A stretch of DNA of 64,000 nucleotides, from assembly GCF_937616625.2 (NCBI RefSeq), contig NC_065574.1:1922001-1986000 (forward strand), written 5' to 3'. This DNA is from Mercurialis annua (lineage: Eukaryota > Streptophyta > Magnoliopsida > Malpighiales > Euphorbiaceae). Below are positions 1-11,588 of this stretch, piece by piece. The notes under the pieces are model-generated. The model was not told the origin of the DNA. It did no database searches and worked only from the letters and a program-made list of their open reading frames with translations. The position numbers were made by a program, and so were the translations under genes. Position 1 is the stretch's first letter. Each line of letters opens with the position of its first letter.

Positions 1-242
1 TAAAAGTTTGTGTTAAATTTGCAAAACACGCTAAAATACATGATTTAATTAACTATTATAATCTAAATTAAATCATGAAGATTCCGAAAATAAAATACAC
101 TCTCCAATTTAAAATGGGAATTTTTGAAAAAAAAAATCCTCCGTATTTGTATCATTTTTCAAGCTGATAATGCTTAAAGATTTTCAAATTTCAATTATTC
201 TTTTATAATTTTAAAACTTTAAATATCACGTTAATTTATATA

Positions 243-598
243 ATAAATTAGGGATTAGATATTTTTTATATTTATACGGCTTTTTACCCAAATAACCAAC
301 ATTCAACAGTTTTTTACTTTTATACAGCTCTAACTTTGACATATTAAAACTACCATACACGGATATATTTATTACTTTTATACCATCACTATATATATAA
401 CTTTAATAACACAAACAATCATAACTTCAATTATTTTTTCTCTCTTCCTTATTCAATTTTTTCTTTCTCTCAACTCAATTTTTTTCTCTATACAGTCACG
501 TTTTTTTTTTCACTCTCAGATCACCTCTTATTTACCGTCCTGCATTTCTATGCTCCGCCGTCTTCCGCTGCACCGTTCTCAATTCATCTTCAAGATGT
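243..598. repeat. Relic of a MULE terminal region
   Basis: This stretch matches, in inverse orientation, the right end of the MULE at 31661-34171: a GGCTTTTTAC-type terminus, then blocks containing CTTTTATAC and ACTACCATACACGGA, then a long C/T-rich run. No target-site duplication was found. After it, a GTAAGT (about 599) and a TTTCAG (about 692) could bound an intron before a short open stretch ending in TAG near 768; this may be a captured gene fragment, but I recognise no family. Positions 1-242 hold only AT-rich DNA. The LTR element at 799 interrupts this region. Confidence 0.6.
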
Positions 599-798
599 AA
601 GTAAAAAACTTATAATTTATAAATACTCATTGTTTAAGACAATGGTGAAACTGATGTCATAAATTTTTGTTTTGTTGTTGTTTATGTTTCAGCTGAGGAA
701 TGCAGTTGCAAATCTAGCAAGTGAAGGATTTGTTGTTGTTCATGGTGATAGTGTAAAAAGAATATAGTTTATTGGTAGAACCAAATTTGTTGTGTAAT

Positions 799-1623
799 TG
801 TTAACACGAATTTCTTGTCCTGAAATTAAGAAGCAAGAAAATATGCACAAATGTCAATTTTATTGAATTTAATCAAAAAGCGAGTACAATCTCTATGGGG
901 TAATTTCTACACGTGTAGAAATTAAATCCTTTGATGCTTTCCTTCAATATTTGCGGATCAAGGGCTTTTGAAGCTTGTTCTTGAATCCGTTGTAGAATCT
1001 CCTTCGATTTGGTGAAGGAAATAGTTGAACCGTTGACGAGTGATGAACACGCCGTATGAAGATTCGAATATGGAGACTTGATTTGATATGCAGTCGTTTG
1101 GTTGAATCTTTGACGGGTGATGAACACAACGTATGAAGATTCAAATATGGAGGCTTGATTTGATGTAGTCACTTGTAGAAATTATGCAGAGCTTCTTTAT
1201 CGCTTTGTTTGCAGAGTTTCCACGATTTGAGAGTGATGTGTATGTAGTCGCTTGAAGAAATTATGCAGAGCTTTTATGTTGCTTTGTTTGCAGAATTCCG
1301 GCGGCTAAAGAATTATGTCTGTGTGTTGTGAAGACACTCCTATTTATAGGAGTATAGAGAATATGTATTTATGCACATATCTCTATATTTGGAAAGAATA
1401 ATTAATTTATTCTAATTAGTTAAATGAGAATATTCACTTAACTAATAGAAAAATTAGTATATTCTTAATATTAGGTAAGTATGATTTATTAACTTACCAA
1501 AAATAATTTATTTAATATTAATTAGACTTTATTTAATAATTAATTTTAAATTATTAAATATATTTGAAAGTCTAATAATACTAAGCCCAATTTATTTTAT
1601 GGGCCAAAATTTCCGGGTCAACA
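799..1623 (-). repeat. 3' LTR (in element orientation)
   Basis: An 825-bp long terminal repeat with TGTT...AACA ends. Read on the minus strand, the TATA box is at 1341-1348 and an AATAAA polyadenylation signal at 859-864. It contains two diverged internal direct repeats (around 1043-1085 and 1119-1160; around 1173-1210 and 1250-1290) and a 24-bp perfect palindrome at 901-924 centred on ACACGTGT. The open frames inside it are identical in both LTRs and look non-coding. Confidence 0.95.
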
Positions 1624-1642
1624 AATGCCCCCTTGAGACTTG
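1624..1642 (-). other. Polypurine tract next to the 3' LTR
   Basis: On the minus strand the bases just before the LTR read CAAGTCTCAAGGGGGCATT, with the purine core AAGGGGG. This is the expected place and composition for the plus-strand priming site of a Ty3/gypsy element. From here to about 2700 no ORF of note is visible; the T-rich DNA would serve as the element's 3' untranslated region and, on the other strand, as leader or promoter of the antisense gene. Confidence 0.75.
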
Positions 1643-2721
1643 TTCGCGTTTTTTTCTTCTTAGCGATCAATGTCTCAAAATTTAATTAAATACTTTAATT
1701 ATCACTTTTGATATATTAAAATACTTAATTTAAACAAAACATTTTCTTTTGTTTACGTGAACAATAATTTTCATGAGCTCTTTTTTCTTTTCTTTTTTGT
1801 TCATATTTTTTCTTTTCAAAAAAATAATAGTCAAAGAGATGACCAAATTTTATGAGCCAATATATTTTTTTTGTTTCTTTTCTTGTGATTTGTCTTGAAC
1901 AATTCTTTTTTTCCTAATTAAGAATTGCTTGCTCTTCAAGTGTTCTTTTTTTAAAAAAAATATCTTTCTTTTCCTTATTCAATTTAGAATAGGAACTTCT
2001 TTGATATAGATGAATCTTTTTTTTTGGAGCAGACTTTTTTTGGTCTCTATATATACAGCTCTGAAGTTTGTTATTGTGACTCGTATCTAATTCAACTTGA
2101 GTCAAATATTGAGAAGACGTAATGACCCATGAATTTTGTTATCTATGATCTTCATATATGTATTGTCTTCTTCGAACATCTGGTCCACTTTAATATTTGG
2201 CAACCAAATTGCGCTTAATTAAGCAGGTAAGTCACATATGATACCATATTAATTTGACCTCTTTTACTTTTGTCTTCATTCAATTTTTATATGCTACTGT
2301 GGACATAAAATTTAAGCCTCGACAATTTATGCTTCCAATTTATAGCCACTTTCTCTTGATCTATGCATGTTTATGTATGAATATCCTTTTCTCTTTTCAT
2401 GCATGCATATTTCCATGAGATGGACTGCAAATTGAATGGATGATATTATATTGCTTCTGTTTGTATTTTTAGGAGCCCGTTCATCCTAAATTTCAAATTT
2501 TGAGGTCTGCAGTCTTTTTTTCTTAAACTTGTTGTCAGAAGTAAATCATTTTTTTTTCAATGTCGACCTATATCTCTGGTTCATCCGTTCCAATTTGATT
2601 AAATCAACTTTTTTCTCTGTCAAGTTTCAGTGTTGCCCCAATCATTCAAGCTACAAATTCTGAAATCTTCATATTTAGAGCACTCTGCATTCTTCGTCAA
2701 AGCTGCACTTTATACTTCAAA

Positions 2722-5700
2722 ATGGTCATCTTCAAGGAGACTACATCTTCTACCTCGACAAATCTTCATATCTTGGACAATGAAGCTTCAAACGTGGAGG
2801 AGGGTACTACACTTGCGGTCTACACACCCATCATCGGTCGTCATGCCCCCACTTGGTCTTCTTCAAATGATGGTCTTCATCTTTCTTCTTGGAGTCTAGA
2901 GACGGCGCGAGACACTTATGGTTGCGACAATGCTATCATCAAATCTTCAAGGGTCACATTGTTACAATCTTCTCTTCATAAGACTTCATCTTCACATGAC
3001 GTGTTACCACTTCTAAGGCATCGCATCCAAAATGGAGAGCTATCATGGGGGTCATCTTCTTCATTCTTCGTTGGAGCTACTTACACCGAATGCTATTGGG
3101 AATGGGCGGAGGATGTATTAGCAAGCAACGAGCACAATTTGACTTCATCTCATCTATATGCGCCTATCTTTGCTTCACTCTTCACTTATGATTTCAAGGA
3201 GAATGTCATGCGTGGATTTTGTGAGCATTGGGATTTTTCTACAAACACACTTTGTACTGCTAAAGGAGAAGAATCTATCTCTTTGTGGGACTTGAAGATG
3301 CTTGGCGGTCTTTCGATAGATGGTTCCTTTTATGATGAAGTCATCCCATCTGCAAATGAATTAAATGGGATTGATCGTGATGGCAAGCCTTCTCTACCCA
3401 TAAGCTGCAAGTTCTTATTTCTCGCTTTTCATAAAGGCTGCAAGAAAATGGGTAACCATTACGAGATGACCATCAGCGATTGGATCAAATGTTGGTTTTG
3501 TGGCCCTTCAAGATATAGAGAGCCTCCAAAAAGAGATAACAAGAAGAGGAGTGCAAGACCAAGGGAGACCTATAATCCTTCTGGTGTTATTGACAAATGC
3601 CAACGTCGGGCAAAAGGATGGTACAAGCCATTCTCTAATCTTCACGTCAAGGTTAGTGACCGAGAAGAAGTTTACTTGGCCGCCTTCATATCTTGTTGGC
3701 TTTGTAAATTTGTGCTTCCCGGAAGAGACGCGGGTTTAATTCGCCCAAGCACGTTCAAAGTTGCAAGTATGATGGCAACTTCTCGTCGTTTTTGCTTGGC
3801 AGTTCCAGTTCTAGCAAGTATTTATCATGGTCTGCGAGGAATTTCGACTGCATCTGACTTCAAGACTTGTGCAGTTTCTTTTCCCACTCATTATGTTTAT
3901 GGATGGCTTGCTCATCGATTTGAGACGCATTTTACTTCCAATCGCGAACGAGTTCCCTTGATGACCTCTTATGCTGGTGAGAGAATGGCTCGTACTTTTG
4001 AAGATTCGGCCGCCCTTGCTCTATTTAGAAATCCGTCGCAGCTCATTATTCCTTCTTTCAATCCTTCAACAAAAAGAACGACATTAACTGATGATAAAGA
4101 CTTGTCCCTTGGTTATTGGGAGTACCTTGCTAGTCTTAGATCGAGTTATTTGGTTGCACGCCTTAATCATGTCTACATATATGAACCATACAGTCCTCAT
4201 CGATTCAGCAGACAATTCGGATTTTGCCAAGACATTCCCGGTGATCTTAAACAACACTTGGAGGGCTTGAATTTGGATCAAATAGTTCGTCTTTGGCAAT
4301 CTTGCACTAGATCTTCGACTCTAGCAAGAATAAAGCTCCATATGGTTCCTGATGATGGGAAAACTTTTGTCACCAAAGATTACTTTGATTGGTGGTCTAG
4401 AAAATGGCTAAAGACACCAGTAAAAGAATCAAGGCTAGTCATCAAATTGAAAACCAAGAATGCAGGAGATAAGATTTCTGAAGACGCCACCAATGAAATT
4501 ATTGATGTTACGTCTACTTGTGCACCGATAGGAGCAACAAAGAAGCGCACAACACAAGCAAGGGCTTATGAAGTTTCTTCTGGAAGTCGAGCAGAAAAGA
4601 GGACTCCTTCAAAGAATAATGATTCTACTCATACATTTGAGGATGGCATCAAGGACATGGATCAAGACCGTCTGGATTTCGAAGGAACTGATCAAGATGA
4701 CTCTGACCGGCATTGGAATAGGCAAAAGAAGACTAAGTTGTGGATTCCTGGGGATCCTAAGGATTTTGGTAGCATCCCAAGTGGTTCATTTCCGCAATGC
4801 GACAAATTGGTAATGTTTATAATTTAACTTTGTCTTTATAAACTTTTTTTTTATTTACCATTTTACTCATCACCTCTTCTTTTTCTATGTTGAAGCTTGA
4901 TCTCCATGATCTAAACTTTGAAAGCAATTGTGAAGAATATGGAGACATAGAAGACACAGCACTCAGCTCTGAATCTTTCAAGTTGGTGGCTAGAGCATTA
5001 GAAGATGGTCATCAAACAAACTTCATACAACCCTCACATGCGATTCTAGTTGATGACACTACTCCTTTAGAGGAGAATGCTTTGGAACAACAAAAGGAGG
5101 TCGCGCCAAAGGATAAGCGTAACGCTTTTGAGAAGACTCAACTATGTGGTGCTGACATGTTTCTTTGCTTTGAACGTCAAGTAGCCACTTTATCTTGGGA
5201 AGCGCTACAAAAGAGACTCATTACTACGCCTTTATCAGAGATTCCTTCAATGGCCGAAGCTATATCTACTTTTCTTGATATGATGAAGAAGTATGATAGT
5301 CTTGACACATTGATTCTAAAAGAACGCCTCAATAGTCTTCTTCAAAATATTAGAGAAGTAAACAAGAAGAAATCTGAACTTCATTCTAGCATGTCAGTGA
5401 TTGTTCGAGATAAAGAACTTGAGAGGCTTCAAGGAAAACTGGATGCTTTTATCGAAGTTGAGAATGAAGCTGCCAATGATCGTTCCACTTTGCAAACCAG
5501 GATTGATGAAGCCAAAGAGGAACTGAAAAAGCTCGAGTCGTCCTTAGAGGTGGTCGAGAAGAAGATTCAAGATGATCAAGAAAATGCTTCGAAGACCCGT
5601 GATGAGATTTCCCATGTTGAGGTTGCTTCAGTTCATGATCCAAATGATGAAGCTAAGCTACAAGAGCTTGAAAGCTTATTGGAAGCAAACTTTGATGATT

Positions 5701-5726
5701 TTAACCATTTTCAATGGTCACCTTAG
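2722..5726 (+). CDS. Plant mobile domain (PMD) protein, antisense passenger gene inside the retrotransposon
   Basis: Two exons, 2722-4809 and 4896-5726, join in phase 0 across an 86-nt T-rich GT-AG intron to give 972 aa. Residues about 50-470 resemble the PMD (aminotransferase-like, MAIN/MAIL) family: the YTECYWEWAEDVL segment, the SISLWDLKMLGGL block, and an LAAFISCWLCKFVLP stretch. A basic patch (about 265-280) could be a nuclear signal. Residues about 585-700 are charged and low in complexity; the second exon ends in a predicted coiled coil (about 820-960). Known PMD proteins act in the nucleus in gene and transposon silencing, but a transposon-borne copy may do something else. The gene runs opposite to gag-protease and lies between the 3' repeat array and the 3' LTR. 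No stop or frameshift breaks it. An AATAAG-type signal follows about 60 nt after the stop. Confidence 0.8.
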
Positions 5727-5942
5727 ATCTTATTCTTTTGTTTTTGTCATTTGATGCATTTCCTTTATTTTGTCTTATGTTTATGTAATAAGACTCCTTT
5801 GATCATTTAATAAGACTTATATTTCCTTCTTCATATCCTCTCTTTTATATTTATCTTATCAATGCACATGTCTTTTAATATATTGGAGTGTTTTGAACAA
5901 AAATTTTTTTTCTTTATTTGAATGAACTTTTTTTTTTGGTTG

Positions 5943-6541
5943 TGACTGAACTTGATATGATTCAAGCTGCCTACGTACTTTCTTGCGAAAGATCAAGTCA
6001 AACGTAGTTCATGACTTTAGAATTTTTTTGATTGATTTTTTTTTGTTATGACTGAACTTGATATGATTCAAGCTGCCTACGTACTTTCTTGCGAAAGATC
6101 AAGTCAAACGTAGTTCATGACTTTAGAATTTTTTTGATTGATTTTTTTTGTTATGACTGAACTTGGTATGATTCAAGCTGCCTACGTACTTTCTTGCGAA
6201 AGATCAAGTCAAACGTAGTTCATGACTTTAGAATTTTTTTGATTGATTTTTTTTTTGTTATGACTGAACTTGATATGATTCAAGCTGCCTACGTACTTTC
6301 TTGCGAAAGATCAAGTCAAACGTAGTTCATGACTTTAGAATTTTTTTGATTGATTTTTTTTGTTATGACTGAACTTGGTATGATTCAAGCTGCCTACGTA
6401 CTTTCTTGCGAAAGATCAAGTCAAACGTAGTTCATGACTTTAGAATTTTTTTGATTGATTTTTTTTTTGTTATGACTGAACTTGGTGTGATTCAAGCTGC
6501 CTACGTACTTTCTCGCGAAAGATCAAGTCAAACGTAGTTCA
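5943..6541. repeat. Tandem array, six ~106-bp units with a 212-bp higher-order period
   Basis: Units start at 5943, 6049, 6154, 6261, 6366 and 6473 (spacing 106, 105, 107, 105, 107); the last is cut short near 6541. Each has TGACTGAACTTG, CTGCCTACGTACTTTC, CAAGTCAAACGTAG and a T-rich spacer. Units alternate between GATATGATTC and GGTATGATTC together with alternating spacer length, so units 2-3 were duplicated as a 212-bp dimer to make 4-5. A short hairpin (CTTTCTTGCGAAAG) recurs in each. The array sits in the element's 3' untranslated region, where plant Tat/Ogre elements are known to grow tandem repeats that can seed satellites. Confidence 0.95.
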
Positions 6542-6613
6542 AGTACAATTTTTTTTTTTAAGATCAAGCCGTGCACAGTTTTAGCTCATGCGGGCCAGGA
6601 GCGTCGCCGAGCT

Positions 6614-9600
6614 TCAAGTATAGTACTTCTTCAAGAACTTTCCGTTGATTGGTCCAATACGTAGTCCATCTTGATCAACAATCTTGTATGCACCATTAGA
6701 GTAAACTTCTTGAACAACATAAGGGCCATCCCAATTTGAAAGGAATTTGTTTCCCATTCGGCGTGAGATGATTATAGGTCTTCCTATTGCAAGAACTAAA
6801 TCTCCAAGTTGAAAAGAGCGCGGGCGCACCTTCTTGTTAAAGGACTTTGACATTCTGGCTTGATAACACCTCAATTTTTGTTGTGCTTCATCATTATTTA
6901 CTTCTACCACGGTGGCATGGTTGACGGTTGCATTCTCCATTTCTTCATTTCTCAAAGTTGAATGAGGCTTCTGACAAGTGATTACTACCGTATGTTGTTT
7001 TCCCTTTAGCAAATCCCCTGTTGATACCACCCACTTAGTGCACCTTTTCATGCGGGACGGGAACTTGCTGCATATGTCCTTCGAATCGACGACATAGTTT
7101 TTATTTTCTTTAGACTTCCACTTATTTGAAACTCCAAGCCTTTTGTGCACTGAAGTTTTCTGAATTCGCGGATTGACATATTTTTGGTTTCCAATCCTAT
7201 CAAAAACAGATACAGAATTGGGAGGACTACCGAGGCGATTAAAAACTGAAGTTCTCGATGTAGACACTTCATTATTTTGTTTCTCTTCAAGTTCTTCAAT
7301 GGTGATATGTTGTGCATTTTCCTTGCGAATTTTCAGGCGAAATGGCTGACAAGTATTGTATCCAAGACCAGCCTTAGAACCTAAAGGTTGGCTTTTCTCT
7401 TTCCACACCCTTTGAGGTTTCTTCATACTTCCTTCATTTTCATAGTCATCACATGTTTCTTCCTTTGCTAGGAGAAAGGTATTATTTTGTCCATACCCTG
7501 CTTTAGACAACAATTTATAAGCGTTTGGATCAAATCCATTCGCTCTTTTAGTCGGCAGAACACCATGCTTTATTATAGAAGGTTGTGATGGCTTTGGAGC
7601 TTCTTCTGAGGGAAGCTTGCAAACACTAGAAGATGCTAAACCTGTAACTGGGAGAGTTAAATCTTGCAGGCCTTTGATCATCTTTTCTACTTCATGTGCA
7701 TTCGGCGCTTGTACCCCCTTCTTGAATGCTTCATGAGGCGCACAAACAGGTGGAGAAGATGTGCATGCAGGGATATCAGCTTCCTTTCCATAATCTTCTT
7801 TGACATATGCTTCTTTACAAGATTCATCGTCATTTGTAGACAAGTCATTATAAAATTTTGCATCGGCGAAGTAAGACTCTGCCATTGTAAAAGGTTTAGA
7901 ATCAGCATCTATCCTTTTCACTTGTCCGTCTCGACAATACTTAAAACATTGATGAAGTGTGGACGAAACTACACCATTCTCATGTATCCACGGCCTTCCT
8001 AACAACATTTTATAAGTATTCCTTGCATCAATCACATGGAATAATGCATTTGACTCCATATCATCCATTGTCATTGCAAGCCTAATCTTCCCTAGAGTCT
8101 TTTGACCTCCTTGATTGAAGCCTTGAATTACCAAACGACTCTTGAAAAGATCATCCATGGGTATGCCCAACTCTTTCATAGTCTTTAGAGGTAAGATATT
8201 GACAGCAGATCCATCGTCTATCAAGATTCTATTGACCATTTGTTTTAGAATAAAACCTTGAACAAATAGTGGACGGTTATGAGGCTTAGAACCAAGAAAT
8301 AAGTCCTCATCGGTAAAGCATATCTTGGCCGTGCAAGGATTAAAAGCGAGTTCTTTACCCTCAGATTTTGCCTCTTCTTCTATGTCATCATGATTTTCTT
8401 CGTCAACATGGTAGCATGGAAAACCTTCATCGAATTGTAGCAATTTCTTTGGCAAAAACTCTTTGAGAGTTATGGGCACTCTTGGCTTTTGTGTGATGCC
8501 GCCTTCATTCTTTGTCAAAATCAACTTTTCTTTCACTACTTTTGAAGAGATTGATCTTTTAACAGTTTTAGTCTTTATCATCTTAAACCTAATTTGAGCC
8601 GCTTTAGGCACAGCTGCCTTCTTCTTTTTTCCTTTCCGATGAGTAACAAGAGTCCATCCTTCATCAGAATTGTCTTCAATCTCTCCGTCTTGAATGTTGA
8701 TGCCCCCAGTAAGGTGTGAGTTGTCACTTGATACTTGTAGAGAATGAGATGCATATTCACTAGGGGAAGACTGTATCCATGCTTTGACTGGTTCAAAATC
8801 TCCAAACTTTAAAGCCACAACGTAGGAACTCTCGTTCATAATTGTGGTTACGTTAGAAGTTGCAGCATCTTCATCAAAGACTACATCACCCCTTTCATGC
8901 AGTCGCATAATTTTATCTTTTAAGACAAAACACTTTTGGAGTGGATGACTAATAAGTCGATGATACTTGCAATAGTTTGGGTCATTCACTTTGTCAGCCT
9001 CTTCGGGACGCTTCATTTCCGGCAATTGGATGAGATTAGCTTCAAGCAAGTCATCCAACATTTTAGAAACGTCAGAGTCATTGAAAGGGTAAACTTTTTC
9101 TTGTCGCTCCTTCAAAGTACTCTTCTTTACTTCTTGACGGTTGAAGGCAGAAGGCTTTCCTTCTTGTTTCTTTTCATACTTGGTGAATTTGAAGGGTGTT
9201 GTAGTTACAACCATGGAATGTTTCCCTTCAACCTTTGTTGATGCTTTGCCCACTTTACGAGCCTCTTGTCTTTCTTTTCCCTTTTGGGGATCTTCTATCA
9301 TTGAACCTTGAGTTCCCGCAGCGGCGATAGTTAGCTCCATGTCATGTGCACGAGTTGCCAACTCCTCGAAGCTTCTAGGCTTGATACCTTGGAGAATGTA
9401 GAGCAGTTGAAAGTGCATGCCTTGAATGCACATATCTAGAGCGGATGCTTCTGAAAGACGATCTTTGCAGTTAAGACTCAAGTTTCTCCATCTATGAATG
9501 TAGTCAATAACAGCCTCATCTTTCCATTGACGTGTACTCGTTAGCTCTATCATGCTAACAATTCGACGAGTACTATAGAAGCGATTTAGAAACTCACGTT

Positions 9601-10510
9601 CCAACCGTTCCCAACTATCAATTGTGCCAGACTCTAAGTCCGTGTACCAATCAAAAGCATTTCCTTTCAAGGAGCGAACAAATTGCTTAACCATCAAGTC
9701 ACCATAAGTACCAGCGTTGTTGCATGTCTCAACAAAATGAGCTACATGTTGTCTTGGGTTGCCTTTGCCATCAAACTGTTGAAACTTTGGAGGTTGATAG
9801 CTTGTGGGCATCTTTTTGAGGTCAATTCTATGAGAATAGGGTTTGGCATATGAATATGATGGTTGTGTACCACTCTCAACTTGATCTTTGACAGCCTCCT
9901 TAATGAGATTCTTCAATTGATCTCCATGAATAGAACCGTTTGTGGTTGAAATCTGAAGCTCTTTTGAAGTATCACCAGAAGAAGTATCATTCATGGTAGT
10001 AGGAGCAAAGATATTCGCAATATCATCCCCTTCTTGTGATTGTGTAGTTTTAGAAACGACAACCGCCTTATCAGTTAAATTGTCCACCTTCTTCATCAAA
10101 AAGGAGATTTGCTCATCCTTTTCTTTAATGGAATCAGCAAGAGACTCCAACACCTTACTCATCTTAGCGACTTGTTCTTCCAAGGAAGTAGTGCTAGTCA
10201 TCATAACGCTCATAACATTAGAAGAACCTTTTGGCGATGTTAGCGTATATGGAGTAGTTGGCGAATCCTTGCTTGATGGCGACTTAGGATCTCCTTTTTC
10301 CTTTGGTGGAGATTGAGTTGGAGATGGAGCTTTTTCATCCGATGGTTGGAAAACAAACATCTTTTGAAGAAGGGGAAGAGTGCGGGCATAAATATCCTCA
10401 ACCAATCTCTCCTTGATTATCGCTCCAGGGCTAGCATCAGTAGTATTTCGGACGGTAAAACGCACTGGTGCCTTGGATTGGCGACCGTAGTTGTTGTTTC
10501 TTGAAGTCAT
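6614..10510 (-). CDS. Gag-protease polyprotein fused to an integrase C-terminal tail (RT/RH/IN core deleted)
   Basis: 1298 aa. The frame is open from 10642, inside the LTR, but the ATG at 10510 ([11 protein letters not shown]) lies downstream of the primer-binding site and is the likely start. Residues about 110-145 are coiled coil; about 240-396 are a retrotransposon Gag core ([26 protein letters not shown]). A C-x2-H-x4-H-x4-C knuckle-like motif is at 514-527. Residues about 740-850 are the aspartic protease, with active-site motif IDDGSAVN near 764-771 and LLGRPWIH near 836-843. The linker typical of Tat elements, with repeated VFNRLG/VFDRIG/VHKRLG motifs, runs to about 1180. The last ~95 residues ([19 protein letters not shown] to the end) match the C-terminal tail of Ty3/gypsy integrase. 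Nothing between them encodes YxDD reverse transcriptase, RNase H or the integrase DDE core. The protein could form particles and mature Gag but not reverse transcribe. Confidence 0.9.
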   Translation of the reverse strand: MTSRNNNYGRQSKAPVRFTVRNTTDASPGAIIKERLVEDIYARTLPLLQKMFVFQPSDEKAPSPTQSPPKEKGDPKSPSSKDSPTTPYTLTSPKGSSNVMSVMMTSTTSLEEQVAKMSKVLESLADSIKEKDEQISFLMKKVDNLTDKAVVVSKTTQSQEGDDIANIFAPTTMNDTSSGDTSKELQISTTNGSIHGDQLKNLIKEAVKDQVESGTQPSYSYAKPYSHRIDLKKMPTSYQPPKFQQFDGKGNPRQHVAHFVETCNNAGTYGDLMVKQFVRSLKGNAFDWYTDLESGTIDSWERLEREFLNRFYSTRRIVSMIELTSTRQWKDEAVIDYIHRWRNLSLNCKDRLSEASALDMCIQGMHFQLLYILQGIKPRSFEELATRAHDMELTIAAAGTQGSMIEDPQKGKERQEARKVGKASTKVEGKHSMVVTTTPFKFTKYEKKQEGKPSAFNRQEVKKSTLKERQEKVYPFNDSDVSKMLDDLLEANLIQLPEMKRPEEADKVNDPNYCKYHRLISHPLQKCFVLKDKIMRLHERGDVVFDEDAATSNVTTIMNESSYVVALKFGDFEPVKAWIQSSPSEYASHSLQVSSDNSHLTGGINIQDGEIEDNSDEGWTLVTHRKGKKKKAAVPKAAQIRFKMIKTKTVKRSISSKVVKEKLILTKNEGGITQKPRVPITLKEFLPKKLLQFDEGFPCYHVDEENHDDIEEEAKSEGKELAFNPCTAKICFTDEDLFLGSKPHNRPLFVQGFILKQMVNRILIDDGSAVNILPLKTMKELGIPMDDLFKSRLVIQGFNQGGQKTLGKIRLAMTMDDMESNALFHVIDARNTYKMLLGRPWIHENGVVSSTLHQCFKYCRDGQVKRIDADSKPFTMAESYFADAKFYNDLSTNDDESCKEAYVKEDYGKEADIPACTSSPPVCAPHEAFKKGVQAPNAHEVEKMIKGLQDLTLPVTGLASSSVCKLPSEEAPKPSQPSIIKHGVLPTKRANGFDPNAYKLLSKAGYGQNNTFLLAKEETCDDYENEGSMKKPQRVWKEKSQPLGSKAGLGYNTCQPFRLKIRKENAQHITIEELEEKQNNEVSTSRTSVFNRLGSPPNSVSVFDRIGNQKYVNPRIQKTSVHKRLGVSNKWKSKENKNYVVDSKDICSKFPSRMKRCTKWVVSTGDLLKGKQHTVVITCQKPHSTLRNEEMENATVNHATVVEVNNDEAQQKLRCYQARMSKSFNKKVRPRSFQLGDLVLAIGRPIIISRRMGNKFLSNWDGPYVVQEVYSNGAYKIVDQDGLRIGPINGKFLKKYYT

Positions 10511-10566
10511 GGATCTTGGTTGTTGTTTCTTTGAATTTGCGAAGGAAAGAGATGAAAGGTAGAGAT

Positions 10567-10584
10567 GTCCCACTGGGCGTGCCA
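10567..10584 (-). other. Primer-binding site
   Basis: Six bases inside the 5' LTR the minus strand reads TGGCACGCCCAGTGGGAC. It begins with the TGG expected to pair with a tRNA CCA end and resembles primer sites of plant Ty3/gypsy elements. I cannot name the tRNA from sequence alone. Confidence 0.8.
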
Positions 10585-10590
10585 GAAATT

Positions 10591-11415
10591 TGTTAACACG
10601 AATTTCTTGTCCTGAAATTAAGAAGCAAGAAAATATGCACAAATGTCAATTTTATTGAATTTAATCAAAAAGCGAGTACAATCTCTATGGGGTAATTTCT
10701 ACACGTGTAGAAATTAAATCCTTTGATGCTTTCCTTCAATATTTGCGGATCAAGGGCTTTTGAAGCTTGTTCTTGAATCCGTTGTAGAATCTCCTTCGAT
10801 TTGGTGAAGGAAATAGTTGAACCGTTGACGAGTGATGAACACGCCGTATGAAGATTCGAATATGGAGACTTGATTTGATATGCAGTCGTTTGGTTGAATC
10901 TTTGACGGGTGATGAACACAACGTATGAAGATTCAAATATGGAGGCTTGATTTGATGTAGTCACTTGTAGAAATTATGCAGAGCTTCTTTATCGCTTTGT
11001 TTGCAGAGTTTCCACGATTTGAGAGTGATGTGTATGTAGTCGCTTGAAGAAATTATGCAGAGCTTTTATGTTGCTTTGTTTGCAGAATTCCGGCGGCTAA
11101 AGAATTATGTCTGTGTGTTGTGAAGACACTCCTATTTATAGGAGTATAGAGAATATGTATTTATGCACATATCTCTATATTTGGAAAGAATAATTAATTT
11201 ATTCTAATTAGTTAAATGAGAATATTCACTTAACTAATAGAAAAATTAGTATATTCTTAATATTAGGTAAGTATGATTTATTAACTTACCAAAAATAATT
11301 TATTTAATATTAATTAGACTTTATTTAATAATTAATTTTAAATTATTAAATATATTTGAAAGTCTAATAATACTAAGCCCAATTTATTTTATGGGCCAAA
11401 ATTTCCGGGTCAACA
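10591..11415 (-). repeat. 5' LTR (in element orientation)
   Basis: An 825-bp copy that matches 799-1623 throughout by eye, with the same ends, palindrome (10693-10716), TATA box and AATAAA. In element orientation U3 covers about 11415-11110 and R/U5 runs from there to 10591. Confidence 0.95.
11133..11140 (-). promoter_or_regulatory. TATA box of the retrotransposon promoter
   Basis: The minus strand reads CCTATAAATAGG. Transcription should begin about 25-30 bases further on, around 11105, giving a leader that crosses the palindrome and primer site before the Gag ATG. The same motif in the other LTR is at 1341-1348. Confidence 0.7.
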
Positions 11416-11588
11416 GTAATGATTTGAATATCATAATTCAACATTTCTAATTATTAACAGATGACTAATTTTTGTTCTTATTGAGAATATTTGAAGATGC
11501 CTCTATTTTCTTGAATGAATGATTGGTTGGCTAGACTATTAAAAGGAAAATTGCAAAAGTGATTTAAAATCAATCAGATTTTATAAAA

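Larger units (their letters stand above)
799..11415 (-). mobile_element. Complete non-autonomous Tat/Ogre-type Ty3/gypsy LTR retrotransposon carrying an antisense PMD gene
   Basis: The element is 10,617 bp. Two 825-bp LTRs begin TGTTAACACG and end GGTCAACA, and the 5-bp target duplication GTAAT lies at 794-798 and 11416-11420. In element (minus) order it has: 5' LTR, primer-binding site, one long gag-protease ORF, a tandem-repeat array, an antisense two-exon gene, polypurine tract, 3' LTR. I found no differences between the LTRs by eye, which implies a very recent insertion. No reverse transcriptase, RNase H or integrase core is encoded; only the integrase C-terminal tail remains, fused in frame to the gag-protease protein. 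The element must therefore have been mobilised by enzymes from a relative. Extra antisense ORFs and hypervariable 3' repeat arrays are known in the Tat/Ogre lineage; that lineage call rests on gag, protease and tail resemblance. Confidence 0.93.

Noticed and set aside
873..1172. 99-aa and 66-aa minus-strand ORFs repeated exactly at 10665-10964 and 10736-10936
   Set aside because: They lie in the LTRs, overlap each other in different frames and are identical only because the LTRs are identical.
1624..1642. Primer-binding site on the plus strand after the left LTR
   Set aside because: The bases do not start with TGG and read as a polypurine tract on the minus strand, which fits the minus orientation of Gag.
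2722..4827. The 701-aa ORF as a separate host gene
   Set aside because: It lies inside the retrotransposon and continues by splicing into the 279-aa ORF; the last residues after 4809 are intron.
5943..6541. Regular repeats that might suggest a CRISPR-like array
   Set aside because: Units are contiguous, there are no unique spacers, and the array is in a plant retrotransposon 3' region.
10511..10642. Extension of the Gag-protease ORF into the LTR
   Set aside because: The first 44 codons cover the LTR end and primer-binding site; translation should start at 10510.
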